A stretch of DNA of 45,457 nucleotides from a candidate division WOR-3 bacterium. Lineage in GTDB: Bacteria; Hydrothermota; Tepidihabitantia; Tepidihabitantales; CAIPLT01. Location: NCBI GenBank assembly GCA_026418155.1, contig JAOABV010000008.1:1-45457 (forward strand), in the 5' to 3' direction. Below the pieces are notes generated by a model that did not search any database, had not been told where the DNA came from, and was given only the letters and a program-made list of their open reading frames with translations. Of the stretch, positions 1 to 8,421 are shown one piece after another; within the stretch, counting starts at the first letter, position 1, and the number at the start of each line of letters is the position of its first letter. Made by a program: the position numbers and the translations under genes.

Positions 1-1
1 A

Positions 2-532
2 GTAGAAGCAGGAACCTTGATTGCAGATGGCAGTGCGGGAAATATTATTTTTACTGCTGAAGAAGAAGCCGGTTACTGGAGTGGGATTGTCTTTGATGAT
101 GGAACCAATGACTATCTGACCCGGCTTAATCATTGTATTGTCCAATATGGCGGCGATAATAATCATAATTACGGTCCAGCTAATATTGTTTGTGAAAATT
201 CGGCGCCAAGAATTACTAATACTCAAATTTGCCATGGCCGTGGTTGGGGAATGATTTTGCGTAATAGCACTTTAGACCCAGATAGTCTGAGAAGATATAA
301 CCGGTTCTATAATAATGACTCGGGAGATATTAGAGTTGATACGACTAAATTTTATCGGCCACTAATTGCTAACCGCAAAGAAAAAATTAATAATAAAAAC
401 GAACCCAAAGCAGATATGCGCTTAAAACCGAGGTCGCGACTCTCTTCCTTGACCAAAAATATTCTACCTCCTAATAGTAAAAATGACAGATTTCTTAAAA
501 TTAATCAGACAAAACCAAAGATAAAAGAATAA
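2..532 (+). CDS. Surface protein, parallel beta-helix type, C-terminal part (cut by window edge)
   Basis: The reading frame is open to the left edge (base 2), so the true start is outside the window; a TTG at 17 is internal. The visible 176 residues begin with the GTLIADG...IIFTA pattern followed by WSGIVFDDGT and LNHCIVQYGG. This is the alternating strand/turn pattern of right-handed parallel beta-helix proteins found on the surface of FCB-group bacteria. The last 60 residues are Lys/Asn/Arg-rich and low in complexity, and there is no FlgD-like sorting domain, unlike the surface proteins at 19981 and 45074. The substrate or function cannot be read from this part. The next gene starts almost 400 bases away, so this is probably the end of a transcription unit. 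Confidence 0.6.
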   Translation, partial: VEAGTLIADGSAGNIIFTAEEEAGYWSGIVFDDGTNDYLTRLNHCIVQYGGDNNHNYGPANIVCENSAPRITNTQICHGRGWGMILRNSTLDPDSLRRYNRFYNNDSGDIRVDTTKFYRPLIANRKEKINNKNEPKADMRLKPRSRLSSLTKNILPPNSKNDRFLKINQTKPKIKE

Positions 533-765
533 AGATAATTTCAATACTATTTATGTGAAAGTATACTCCCTTTTATTTTAGCATTAATTTTGCAATTAAT
601 AGCGTTGGATGAATTGTTTATCATTAAGAAAGAATAGATTTAAGCCATATCATAATAATCAGATATATTGCTGGATTCGTAAACTCCGATAGATTCATTG
701 CAATTATGAAATATTTTATACAAATTTAGCGTCTTTGGGCAGATTTTCAGTCTTATATTTTAATC

Positions 766-794
766 TTGACATCATAATAAATTTCTGTTAATAT
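766..794 (+). promoter_or_regulatory. Sigma70-like promoter upstream of DJ-1/PfpI gene
   Basis: A perfect TTGACA (766-771) is followed after 17 bases by TAATAT (789-794), giving a leader of roughly 110-125 bases before the DJ-1/PfpI start. Confidence 0.5.
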
Positions 795-817
795 ATTATG
801 CAAGTGTGATGTGATGA

Positions 818-862
818 TAGCAAATTATACGATTATTATATTTTCAGTCGTGTGATTTGCTA
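818..862 (+). promoter_or_regulatory. 15-bp hairpin in the leader of the DJ-1/PfpI gene
   Basis: Bases 818-832 pair with 848-862 over 15 consecutive positions (13 Watson-Crick and 2 G-U in RNA), with a 15-base loop. It lies inside the predicted transcript, about 20 bases after the presumed start point and about 60 bases before the coding start. It may be an RNA structure or a DNA operator. It is not followed by a U tract, so it is not a classical terminator. Confidence 0.5.
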
Positions 863-925
863 CCATTCAATAATCCACTTAAGAATTAAAAGAAAACTCA
901 TACTAACTAATTGAAACTGATGCTA

Positions 926-1543
926 ATGAAGAGAGCATTATATTTAATTTTAGGCAGTCAAATAGTTTTATTCTATTTCCTATTCGCTGAGACCGATTCG
1001 TTAAAAGTTAAAGAAGGTAAAAGATTTATTATGATTATTGCGCCGCGTGCTTTTCGTGATGAAGAGTTTAGGGTTCCATATGAATTTTTAACCAAAATCG
1101 GTCATAGAGTAAAAGTTGCGTCTCGAGACACGATTCTTGCGACAGGAATGCTGGGGTTAGCACTGAAACCACAACTTACAATAAAAGAGATTGATACCTT
1201 AAATTATGATGGGTTAATATTAGTTGGTGGAACAGGAGCATCTATTTACTGGGATGACCCAATAGTGCATAGATTAGTTAAGCATTTTGCTTCGAAGCCT
1301 AATAAAATTGCGGCTGCGATATGTATTGCTCCGATAACTTTTGCCCGCGCCGGTATCTTAAAAGGCAAAAAAGCCACAGTTTTTCAAGACCGATTTACCT
1401 TAAATGAGTTTAAAAAATATGGTGTAATCTATGTAAAAAGCGATGTTGTCGTTTCGGATAATATTATTACCGCTTCAGGTCCTGATGCGGCGATGAATTT
1501 TGCTAAAGCAATCGCAACTAAGATTGGAAAGATAAAGCCATAA
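926..1543 (+). CDS. Secreted DJ-1/PfpI family protein
   Basis: After an N-terminal hydrophobic segment (about residues 4-21, a signal peptide or anchor) comes a complete DJ-1/PfpI domain. It has a FIMIIAPRAF strand, an acidic DEE turn, YDGLILVGGTGA, and the nucleophile elbow AAAICIAPITFARAGIL with the conserved Cys. ASGPDAAMNFA closes the domain. Family members include glyoxalase/deglycase-like hydrolases, proteases and chaperones; the reaction cannot be fixed here. In-frame starts lie at TTG 911, ATG 920 and ATG 926. I prefer 926 because it gives a typical MKR n-region, but there is no clear ribosome site to decide. An exported location is unusual for this mostly cytosolic family, though known. 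The gene stands alone, with its own promoter and a hairpin leader. Confidence 0.82.
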   Translation: MKRALYLILGSQIVLFYFLFAETDSLKVKEGKRFIMIIAPRAFRDEEFRVPYEFLTKIGHRVKVASRDTILATGMLGLALKPQLTIKEIDTLNYDGLILVGGTGASIYWDDPIVHRLVKHFASKPNKIAAAICIAPITFARAGILKGKKATVFQDRFTLNEFKKYGVIYVKSDVVVSDNIITASGPDAAMNFAKAIATKIGKIKP

Positions 1544-1603
1544 TAAAAATTTTTTTGACTGTAGGAAAAGTTATAAGAGTTAAAAACACTTATCAATAAT
1601 TTA

Positions 1604-2041
1604 ATGAAAGCAGTTATCCAACGAGTCCTGCAAGCATCAGTCATAGTTGAGAGCAAGGAAGTTGCAAAAATAGATAACGGACTACTATGTTTTTTGGGAA
1701 TCCATAAATCAGATAATGAAATAAAGTGTATAGAATTAGCCAAAAAGATTAGCAACCTAAGAATTTTTGAAGACGAACAAGGCAAAATGAATCTTTCGCT
1801 AATGCAAACCCAGGGTGAAATTTTGGTGGTATCGCAGTTTACGCTCTATGCAGATTGTTCTTCAGGTAATCGACCTTCGTTTACAGATGCTATGGCTTGG
1901 GATTCTGCCCGTCAATTATACGAACGATTCATTGCGGAACTACAATATCTGGGTTGCAAAACGAAAAGCGGTATCTTCGGTGCTAAAATGAATGTGGTGT
2001 TGAATAATTATGGACCAGTAACTATTATTTTAGAAGTCTAA
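1604..2041 (+). CDS. dtd: D-aminoacyl-tRNA deacylase
   Basis: This enzyme hydrolyses D-amino acids (and glycine mischarged on tRNA-Ala) from tRNA in the cytosol, a translation quality-control step. The 145-residue length is standard. It starts with the family's MKAVIQRV strand, has SQFTLYAD at residues 77-84 and RPSF just after it, and ends with the NxGPVT motif (NYGPVT, 135-140) that forms the cross-subunit active site. The start is ATG 1604, the only one giving the conserved N-terminus; there is no clear ribosome site. It lies 60 bases after the DJ-1 gene and 114 before yicC, and probably shares their transcript. Confidence 0.95.
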   Translation: MKAVIQRVLQASVIVESKEVAKIDNGLLCFLGIHKSDNEIKCIELAKKISNLRIFEDEQGKMNLSLMQTQGEILVVSQFTLYADCSSGNRPSFTDAMAWDSARQLYERFIAELQYLGCKTKSGIFGAKMNVVLNNYGPVTIILEV

Positions 2042-2155
2042 GTTGCAATCTGAAATTAACCTCATTCCGATATTTAAAATTGATGCCTAATTAGAAATAG
2101 TAAAAACATTCACCAATAGAGTGAAAAAGTTAATTCAACGAAAGAGAACTTAACT

Positions 2156-3064
2156 ATGATTAGAAGTATGACCGGTGTTGGCCGGGCAGAAGCGAGTATT
2201 CCGCAACGCGGTATCAAAATCACCTGGGAGATTCGCTCGAGTAATCATCGGTTTTTAGAATTGAATATGAAATTACCCCCAATTTTAGATGGCTATGAGA
2301 ATAAAATTCGCGAAATTGTCCGACAAAATGTTTTTCGCGGAACATTACAATTATCAGTTACGATTCAGGGTGCGGATAATGAAAAAACATTGAATAATAG
2401 CCAGCCACGGTTGTTAACCTTGGACACAGACCTTCTAAATAATTTACTTCGGATAAGTAAAAAATTAAAAGATGAGTATAATATATCCGGAGAGTTGAAT
2501 GTTAATACAATTATATCATTTCCTGGTATAGTCATTCCGGCCAAGACAAACGAAGTTAATAAAAACGAAATGCTCTGGACCCGCACAAAGAGTGCTTTAG
2601 TTAAAGCCCTTACTGCGCTAAACAGAATGAAACGAGAAGAAGGAGATTTTTTGTATCGGGATTTTATTAAGCGAGTCAATAATATCCTTAAATTATTAAA
2701 AGATATTGAAAAACGAACCAAAATCGTGCGCCAGGAAATTAAGGAAAAAATCCTTGAAGAACGGATGATTTCTCCGCAAGCTGATAATAATAAGGATATT
2801 GAAAATCAGTTAGTGCCGTTAACTAAAAGTGATATAACTGAGGAACGAATCCGATTGTTAAGTCACACAAAAACCTTTATCCGAACAATAAAGTCGAAAC
2901 GGACGCAAAGTGTCGGACGAAAATTGGAATTTATCCTTTCTGAGATGCTTCGGGAAACCGAAACAATGTTAGCCAAGGCAAGAGATACGGCAATTAGTCG
3001 TGATGGTATTGCGATAAAAGAAGAAATCGACGCCTTAAAAGAACAAGTGCGAAATGTGGAATAA
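2156..3064 (+). CDS. yicC: YicC family endoribonuclease
   Basis: The N-terminus reads MIRSMTGVGRAE and continues with WEIRSSNHRFLELNMKLP, the signature of the YicC_N domain. The C-terminal DUF1732 half ends with the characteristic EMLRETETMLAKARD, then ISRDGIAIKEEIDALKEQVRNVE-like helices. YicC proteins are metal-dependent endoribonucleases. At 302 residues it is close to the usual ~290. In many bacteria yicC precedes gmk and rpoZ, and this order is kept here. A GAAAGAGAAC stretch before the ATG is a weak ribosome site. The central region (about 205-225) is slightly extended relative to the common form. Confidence 0.93.
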   Translation: MIRSMTGVGRAEASIPQRGIKITWEIRSSNHRFLELNMKLPPILDGYENKIREIVRQNVFRGTLQLSVTIQGADNEKTLNNSQPRLLTLDTDLLNNLLRISKKLKDEYNISGELNVNTIISFPGIVIPAKTNEVNKNEMLWTRTKSALVKALTALNRMKREEGDFLYRDFIKRVNNILKLLKDIEKRTKIVRQEIKEKILEERMISPQADNNKDIENQLVPLTKSDITEERIRLLSHTKTFIRTIKSKRTQSVGRKLEFILSEMLRETETMLAKARDTAISRDGIAIKEEIDALKEQVRNVE

Positions 3065-3088
3065 CTTCAAATTACCATCATCTAAAAA

Positions 3089-3697
3089 ATGATAATGACA
3101 CGATTGTTTAATGTTAAGCGAAAATCGATTATCTTTGTTTTGGCATCGCCCTCAGCCGCCGGCAAAACGACCTTGTGTTATGCGGCTAAAGCACGCGACA
3201 AAAATATCTGGTATTCAATATCAGTCACAACACGACCCAAACGACCTAAGGAACGAAACGGTCGTGAATACTATTTTGTTACCGAGCAAGAGTTCAATCA
3301 GTTGCTTAAATCTGGTGGGCTTTTAGAACATACTAAAATTTATGATGCTCGATATGGCACACCTAAAAAACCCATTGAAGAGAAATTACAACAAGGAAAA
3401 GATGTAATAATGGACTTAGATGTTAAAGGCGTTAAAGCCTTAAAACGGTTTTGGTCCCATACCGTGAGTATTTATATTTTGCCACCATCGATGGAAGAAT
3501 TATGGCTACGGTTAAAAAATCGAGATAAAGGTAGTTGGGAACAGTTACAAAAACGATTCGCTTCAGCAGAAAAAGAAATGAAAGTTATACCGCAATTTGA
3601 TTATTTAATCATTAATAAAAACTTAAAACAAGCAATTGACGACCTTTTAGCAATTATTCGAGCTGAGAGACTAAAAGTGTCAAGATTAGTTCTATGA
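3089..3697 (+). CDS. gmk: Guanylate kinase
   Basis: Phosphorylates GMP to GDP with ATP. The P-loop is SPSAAGKTT at residues 20-28, slightly altered from the usual GPSGAGKST. It is followed by SVTTRPKRPKERNGREYYFV, which contains the GMP-binding Arg and Tyr residues, then LLEHTKIYDARYGTP and a DLDVKGVKALK segment. The 202-residue length is normal. Starts at 3089 and 3095 (ATG) are both possible and differ by two residues. The stop TGA overlaps an ATG at 3694. The order yicC-gmk-omega supports the call. Confidence 0.93.
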   Translation: MIMTRLFNVKRKSIIFVLASPSAAGKTTLCYAAKARDKNIWYSISVTTRPKRPKERNGREYYFVTEQEFNQLLKSGGLLEHTKIYDARYGTPKKPIEEKLQQGKDVIMDLDVKGVKALKRFWSHTVSIYILPPSMEELWLRLKNRDKGSWEQLQKRFASAEKEMKVIPQFDYLIINKNLKQAIDDLLAIIRAERLKVSRLVL

Positions 3698-3954
3698 GAA
3701 CTCTGAAAAAGCGTTACAATACACTCCAAGGATACATCCGCATCGACAATATATCCGCATTAAAGAAGATTCAGCAAACCGAAAGGGAATTCCGTGACCT
3801 TATCCAATACCGGATAGGGCTAAATGGATTTTTATCTATTAACTCCAAGACTATATCGGTTATCTTCTTCATCTGCTACAAATTTTCATTCTTTGAATTA
3901 AAGACCATTGGGGTCAATAGCAGAAGAGTATCTTTTTCAGAAGTTTCTCTATGA
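3694..3954 (+). CDS. Doubtful small ORF between gmk and rpoZ
   Basis: An 86-codon frame starts at an ATG that overlaps the gmk stop by four bases (ATGA). It shows no recognisable domain. The C-terminal half contains a hydrophobic stretch (SVIFFICYKFSFF) but the composition is not convincing. All three frames between gmk and the next gene carry short open stretches, so this could equally be a decayed gene or untranslated spacer. It is listed because the overlap with gmk would allow coupled translation and because the 277-base gap is unusually long within an otherwise tight cluster. Confidence 0.2.
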   Translation: MRTLKKRYNTLQGYIRIDNISALKKIQQTEREFRDLIQYRIGLNGFLSINSKTISVIFFICYKFSFFELKTIGVNSRRVSFSEVSL

Positions 3955-3973
3955 ATTGTTAGAAAGGAGTGGT

Positions 3974-4330
3974 ATGAAATATGTTGAAATAGAAGAAATT
4001 TGGAAAAAATTTCCTAATAAATATCTTGCATTACTGAAGGCAGCAAAGGAGTCACGAAAAATTCTTGAAGCACAAAAAACGCCATCGGTTAAAGTTCCTC
4101 ATTCTGAAATTGAGAACGAAGACAATTTAACATCAACAAAATCGTCAATAACTCAAGAGACATCGAGGCAACGAGCACGCAATATTAAAGATATGGCCTC
4201 TCCAAAAACGAAGCCGGATGTTGAAAATGTTGCTCAGATTACCATTACCGAAAAAGTAGTTATTGCGGAAAAAGAAGAAACTAATCCTTACATTGCTGGC
4301 CTAAAAAGAGTCCTACGCTCGAAAGAATAA
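3974..4330 (+). CDS. rpoZ: Probable RNA polymerase omega subunit, with an extended linker
   Basis: The longest frame opens at 3908, but a clean ribosome site AGAAAGGAG (3961-3969) sits just before ATG 3974. From there the N-terminus aligns with omega: VEIEEIWKKFPNKYLALLKAAKESRKI fits the pattern V-x-E-x(3)-K-x-PN-(R/K)-(F/Y)-x(5)-AAK-x(2)-R-x-(I/L). The C-terminus NPYIAGLKRVL resembles the omega tail. Between them lies a polar, probably unstructured linker of about 60 residues, so the 118-residue protein is longer than usual (70-90). Position after gmk is the classical place for rpoZ. Omega binds the beta-prime subunit and aids polymerase assembly. The weak point is the divergent linker, so a different small coiled protein is not excluded. 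Confidence 0.62.
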   Translation: MKYVEIEEIWKKFPNKYLALLKAAKESRKILEAQKTPSVKVPHSEIENEDNLTSTKSSITQETSRQRARNIKDMASPKTKPDVENVAQITITEKVVIAEKEETNPYIAGLKRVLRSKE

Positions 4331-4652
4331 TGGTCGGATGGCAAAATTAATCTGATTGGTAAGTAAAAAAGTTATGAGAAATTATAGAGCAATTATATTC
4401 ACCCAAACTTTGATAAATTTTGCTTTGTGATTGGAACAGAATGTGTTTTTCTTCGATTCTTGATATAGATTTTATGACCATTAAGTTTATGAGTTCATTT
4501 AAATTCTTAACCAAAATTCGAGAGTTTTTTTGATGACGGAAAATAATAATTTGGAAATTGGATTATATTAAGAAATTTAACGACCTCTCGGATACGCGAT
4601 GAAATTATTATAGAAATTAGATATTTATTAATAGACTTTTTAGAGAATAGAA
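4331..4652. other. Intergenic region before dnaB
   Basis: There is no gene here that I can support. Just before dnaB, bases 4627-4640 (ATTAATAGACTTTT) repeat a 14-base word found twice in the tandem duplication upstream of the PIN-TRAM gene (7589-7636). No clean -35/-10 pair was found. The word may be part of a promoter or a binding site. Confidence 0.4.
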
Positions 4653-6071
4653 ATGAAAGAAAAGAATAGTAGTCAATCAGCCTTAACTTCAGTTGCGGCT
4701 CAAATCCAAAAAACGTTACCGCAATCAATTGAAGCGGAGCAAGCAGTATTAGGTGCGATGCTTTTAGACCCAGAAGCAGTTGTAAAGGCTTTGGAATTGG
4801 TTTCTGAGAGTGATTTCTATCTTCAATCTCACCGGCAGATTTTCCGAGCGATAACTAATCTTTTTGAGCGCAATGTCCAAGTTGATTTATTAACTACGGC
4901 AGAAGAACTGTCCAGAATGAAAGAACTTGATAATGTCGGTGGAAAAGAATATCTCTCCACATTGATTGATATGACAGTGACAACTGCTCATATTGAAGAA
5001 CACTGCAAATTAGTATTAGAAAAATCGATACAACGCAAATTAATTCAGACGGCAACTCAAATAATTACAGAAAGTTATGACCCAACTCAGCCAACCGACG
5101 AACTTTTAGACCGTGCCGAACATCTGATTTTTCAAATTAAAGAAAGGGGCATCAGAAAAGGACTGGTGGAAATAAAAGAAGTCTTTAACCCCATAATTAA
5201 AAAACTCGAGGAACGATATTCCAAAAGAACTCGGTCAGCAATGGGCTATGAGACAGGATTTGATAAATTAGATGAGATGACCAATGGTTTACAACCAGGT
5301 GATTTTATTGTTATTGCGGGTAGACCTGCTATGGGAAAAACTGCATTCGCTTTAAATATCGGTTTAAATGTCGCTGATCACTATAAACAACCAGTTGCGA
5401 TCTTTTCTTTAGAAATGACGACAGAAACTTTAATCGAAAGAATTATTTGTGCTAAATCACGCATTCCGTTTAATACTCTCAGAAAAGGATTTTTATTGTC
5501 GGATGCTGATTGGAGAAACTTGACTAATATTTCATCTTCATTAAAACAACTACCAATATATATTGATGATTCGCCTTCGCCTCGAATTTTAGAGATCAAA
5601 GCGAAAGCCCGACGACTTAAAGCCGAAGTCGGATTAGCCTTAATAATTATCGACTATATTCAACTCTGTCAACCAATTGGTCCGCCTTCAAGTCAAAGAA
5701 ATCGACAACAAGAAATTTCTGACATTTCCCGAGCACTGAAAGCATTAGCCAAAGAGTTAAATGTACCTGTGATTGCGCTCTCGCAACTTTCTCGCTTACC
5801 TGAGCGACGTGAAGACCGCAGACCACAACTGGCAGATTTAAGAGAATCAGGCGCAATTGAGCAAGATGCTGACCTTGTCTTATTATTATATCGCTCGGAA
5901 GTATATGCCGATTTTATAAAAAATATTGAGCCGGGAGTTGCTGAAATAATTATTGCAAAACAAAGAAATGGGCCAACCGGAACAATTAAGTTATCCTTTC
6001 TTAAAGAAACTATGAGATTCGAAAAATTAACCAAGGAAGAAGTGCCCGAGCCGATTATCGGTGAAGAATAA
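4653..6071 (+). CDS. dnaB: Replicative DNA helicase
   Basis: This is the hexameric 5'-3' helicase of the replication fork. The N-terminal domain starts at LPQSIEAEQAVLGAMLLDP (about residues 23-41) and runs to about 170. A linker leads into the RecA-like domain: ETGFDKLDEMTNGLQPGD, Walker A GRPAMGKT (223-230), FSLEMT, Walker B LIIIDYIQL, ALSQLSR with the sensor/Arg region, and LRESGAIEQDADLVLLLYR near the C-terminus. The 472-residue length is typical and no intein is present. The start ATG 4653 follows a weak GAGAATAG stretch. radA begins 62 bases downstream, so the two may be cotranscribed. Confidence 0.97.
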   Translation: MKEKNSSQSALTSVAAQIQKTLPQSIEAEQAVLGAMLLDPEAVVKALELVSESDFYLQSHRQIFRAITNLFERNVQVDLLTTAEELSRMKELDNVGGKEYLSTLIDMTVTTAHIEEHCKLVLEKSIQRKLIQTATQIITESYDPTQPTDELLDRAEHLIFQIKERGIRKGLVEIKEVFNPIIKKLEERYSKRTRSAMGYETGFDKLDEMTNGLQPGDFIVIAGRPAMGKTAFALNIGLNVADHYKQPVAIFSLEMTTETLIERIICAKSRIPFNTLRKGFLLSDADWRNLTNISSSLKQLPIYIDDSPSPRILEIKAKARRLKAEVGLALIIIDYIQLCQPIGPPSSQRNRQQEISDISRALKALAKELNVPVIALSQLSRLPERREDRRPQLADLRESGAIEQDADLVLLLYRSEVYADFIKNIEPGVAEIIIAKQRNGPTGTIKLSFLKETMRFEKLTKEEVPEPIIGEE

Positions 6072-6133
6072 TTTTTCTATTACTATGCAATGCTTGATTC
6101 AAATTATAAATAACTTGTCAATAATTTGGCCTA

Positions 6134-7543
6134 ATGACTAAAAAGTCAAAAACAGTATTTGTTTGCCAATCTTGTGGTGCGGAAAGTATAAAATGGTTAG
6201 GTCAGTGTCCGGCTTGTCAGGGGTGGGGAACTTTAGTTGAAGAAATTCGGACAAAGACTCAAGAACATAAGACTACTAAGACCTTAAAAAATCAACCAGT
6301 AATCTTATCGCAGATTACCGCAACGGAAAAATTACGATATACTACTGGCATTAAAGAGTTAGACCAAGTTTTAGGCGGCGGTATTGTTACTGGTTCTGTA
6401 ATCCTTATCGGTGGCGAACCAGGCATCGGAAAGACTACTCTCACTTTACAAATTGCTAATGCTATCTCCCAACTATCGAAGACAAATAAGGTCCTTTATA
6501 TAACAGGTGAAGAGTCCATAGAACAGGTCAAACTTCATGCCGAACGTTTAGGCATATCCAATGATAAGATATATCTTTTAGCCGAAAATGAACTTGAAAG
6601 TATCTTATCTCACATTCATTCAATCCGACCTATTTTAGTCGTTATTGATTCTATCCAGACTATTTATAGTTCTAATCTGGCATCCGCACCAGGCAGTGTG
6701 GCTCAAGTTCGCGAATGCACTGCTGAGATTATGCGCGTAATCAAAAAGGAAGCAATAGAAACAAACCTAAAAACTTCCGCTATTATTATTGGGCATATTA
6801 CTAAAATCGGTGCAATTGCTGGACCAAAAACCTTAGAACACATTGTAGATGTTGTGCTCTATTTCGAAGGTGATAAGTTTCAGCAATATCGCATCCTGCG
6901 AGCAACTAAAAACCGTTTTGGTTCAACCCAAGAAATTGGTGTTTTTGAAATGACTGAACAAGGTCTATCAGGAGTGGAAAGTCCATCACTTTTATTTTTG
7001 TCGCTTTCCAGACATAAATTTGATAACAGCAAAAAGATTGCTGGCTCAGTTGTAATTCCAACGATTGAAGGTAGTAGACCGATTCTTTTAGAAGTGCAAG
7101 CACTTACCGCACCAAGCTACTACTCGTTTCCTCAAAGAATTACAACCGGATTAGACCTGCGACGCTTAGCTATGTTACTATGTATATTAGAAAGATACTG
7201 CGGTATTAATGTCGGAAATCATGATGTTTTTATTAACACCAGTGGTGGTATAAAGATTTCTGAACCCGGAGCCGATTTAGGCGTAATGGTTGCAATCGCC
7301 TCGACTTATAAAAATAAACCAATAGCCAGTAATATTGCGATTGTTGGCGAAGTGTCATTATCAGGTGAAATTAGACCGGTTGTGCAAATGAAAAGTCGAA
7401 TTAATGAGTGTGCCCGAATGGGGTTTAATCAAATTATCGGACCGGCATATAGTTTTATGAAAGATGTTACGGATAAAATAAGCATTGAAACAATCGGCGT
7501 TAACACTGTGCGTGACGCCTTAGAAGTGCTCGGAATAATTTAG
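6134..7543 (+). CDS. radA: DNA repair protein RadA (Sms)
   Basis: A RecA-like branch-migration ATPase that processes recombination intermediates. The N-terminal C4 zinc finger uses C11, C14, C25 and C28 (CQSC and CPAC). Walker A is GGEPGIGKT at 93-101, Walker B is in ILVVIDSIQT, and the RadA-specific KNRFG motif is at 259-263. The C-terminal Lon-protease-like domain includes SGGIKISEPGADLGV and GEVSLSGEIRPV. Length 469 is normal. It follows dnaB and precedes a PIN-TRAM protein, an order related to the radA-disA-yacL neighbourhood of Firmicutes, but disA is missing here. Confidence 0.96.
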   Translation: MTKKSKTVFVCQSCGAESIKWLGQCPACQGWGTLVEEIRTKTQEHKTTKTLKNQPVILSQITATEKLRYTTGIKELDQVLGGGIVTGSVILIGGEPGIGKTTLTLQIANAISQLSKTNKVLYITGEESIEQVKLHAERLGISNDKIYLLAENELESILSHIHSIRPILVVIDSIQTIYSSNLASAPGSVAQVRECTAEIMRVIKKEAIETNLKTSAIIIGHITKIGAIAGPKTLEHIVDVVLYFEGDKFQQYRILRATKNRFGSTQEIGVFEMTEQGLSGVESPSLLFLSLSRHKFDNSKKIAGSVVIPTIEGSRPILLEVQALTAPSYYSFPQRITTGLDLRRLAMLLCILERYCGINVGNHDVFINTSGGIKISEPGADLGVMVAIASTYKNKPIASNIAIVGEVSLSGEIRPVVQMKSRINECARMGFNQIIGPAYSFMKDVTDKISIETIGVNTVRDALEVLGII

Positions 7544-7588
7544 AATAATGATTGTTAGAATAAATCCATTGGAATTTTGCACTAAGAA

Positions 7589-7636
7589 ATATATTAATAG
7601 ACTTTTATCATGATATATTAATAGACTTTTATCATG
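7589..7636 (+). repeat. Perfect 24-bp tandem duplication upstream of the PIN-TRAM gene
   Basis: Bases 7589-7612 and 7613-7636 are identical. Each unit contains ATTAATAGACTTTT, the same 14-base word seen directly before dnaB (4627-4640). The repeat ends 32 bases before the start codon at 7669. It may carry a promoter or operator element, or be a recent slip duplication. Confidence 0.9.
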
Positions 7637-7668
7637 ACAATCAAAAAGTTAGAATTTAAGGAGTTTTT

Positions 7669-8283
7669 ATGCTTTTTAGGAAAGAGAAGACATATTTATT
7701 TGACTGCCATGCTCTGGCTGATGGCAGAATTGTTGGTATTATTAAAAGTGGCTTAATTACTGGTAAATTTATTCTTTTGACCGAACCGTTAGCTTTACTA
7801 CATAAACAAGTTAATTTGGATGAAGCCAGTATCACCCGAATTAATGAAAATAGAATTCGAATCCAAGATATCCAAAAGAAAAACATAATTGTAATTAATA
7901 AACAGTTAAATAAACAAGAATTTACTCAATTAATAAAAAGATATCAACCACTTATTATTACTACCACCTATGAAATAAAAGAGAATTTGATTACTGCAAT
8001 GTCGGATACCAATCGTATTGAACTGAAAATTATCGCCCTGAATCAGTTGTATGAAATTCTTAAACCAGATTATTTGCCCGGAACTGAATTAAAAGTAATG
8101 GTAACAAAAAAAGGTAAAGAATTAGATGAAGGTATTGGTTATTTAGAAAGCGGAACTAAAGTTATTATTGCTGGAGGCGCAAAATCCATTGGCAAAGAAA
8201 TCGAAGTTATTGTTCAAGGCTCGTTAGAAACAACTGTGGGAAAACTTATTTTTGCGCGACCTAAATATATCGAGGTAAAATAA
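7669..8283 (+). CDS. PIN-TRAM (YacL-like) protein with a degenerate PIN domain
   Basis: The N-terminus LFDCHALADGRIVGIIKSGL matches the YacL-type PIN start (LDTSVLIDGRI), keeping both aspartates. The middle of the PIN domain is shortened. Where family members have a VDAKL aspartate and a TND motif, this protein has EFTQLIKRY and ITTTYEIK, so two metal-binding acids seem lost. The C-terminus (about 146-200) is a good TRAM domain: LPGTELKVMVTKKGKELDEGIGYLESGTKVII, then SLETTVGKLIFA. TRAM binds RNA. The length (204) is below the ~230 of a full soluble PIN-TRAM protein, and the membrane segments of Firmicutes YacL are absent. It is likely an RNA-binding protein whose nuclease activity is weakened or lost. 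A GGAG (7660-7663) precedes ATG 7669. Location next to radA supports the YacL assignment. Confidence 0.72.
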   Translation: MLFRKEKTYLFDCHALADGRIVGIIKSGLITGKFILLTEPLALLHKQVNLDEASITRINENRIRIQDIQKKNIIVINKQLNKQEFTQLIKRYQPLIITTTYEIKENLITAMSDTNRIELKIIALNQLYEILKPDYLPGTELKVMVTKKGKELDEGIGYLESGTKVIIAGGAKSIGKEIEVIVQGSLETTVGKLIFARPKYIEVK

Positions 8284-8399
8284 GAAAAAATTCTTGAGTC
8301 GTATTTTCAGAATATTTACAAAACAAAAAAATCAACGAAATAAAATCTCAACACCAGTCCAGATATAATAGGAAATCAGTCATTAATAAGAGATACCTT

Positions 8400-8421
8400 T
8401 ACCCTATTTTTGATTAGGGTA
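8400..8421. repeat. Short hairpin, 7-bp stem
   Basis: TACCCTA (8400-8406) and TAGGGTA (8415-8421) form a perfect stem around an 8-base loop. It lies about 115 bases after the PIN-TRAM stop. It could be a weak terminator, although no strong U tract follows. Confidence 0.4.

Larger units (their letters stand above)
533..910. other. Intergenic region with promoter and leader hairpin
   Basis: There is no convincing gene in these 378 bases. They hold a sigma70-like promoter (766-794) and a long hairpin (818-862), both oriented to serve the DJ-1/PfpI gene. A stretch near 712-732 resembles the end of the dispersed repeat family found at 8616, 8869 and 24078, in reverse orientation, but the similarity does not continue. 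Confidence 0.5.

Noticed and set aside
706-745. Possible reverse-oriented fourth copy of the dispersed repeat
   Set aside because: About 18 of 21 bases match the repeat end, but the following 60 bases do not align, so it may be chance in AT-rich DNA.
1555-1577. TTGACT/TATAAG promoter before dtd
   Set aside because: The spacer is only 11 bases, too short for a sigma70 promoter.
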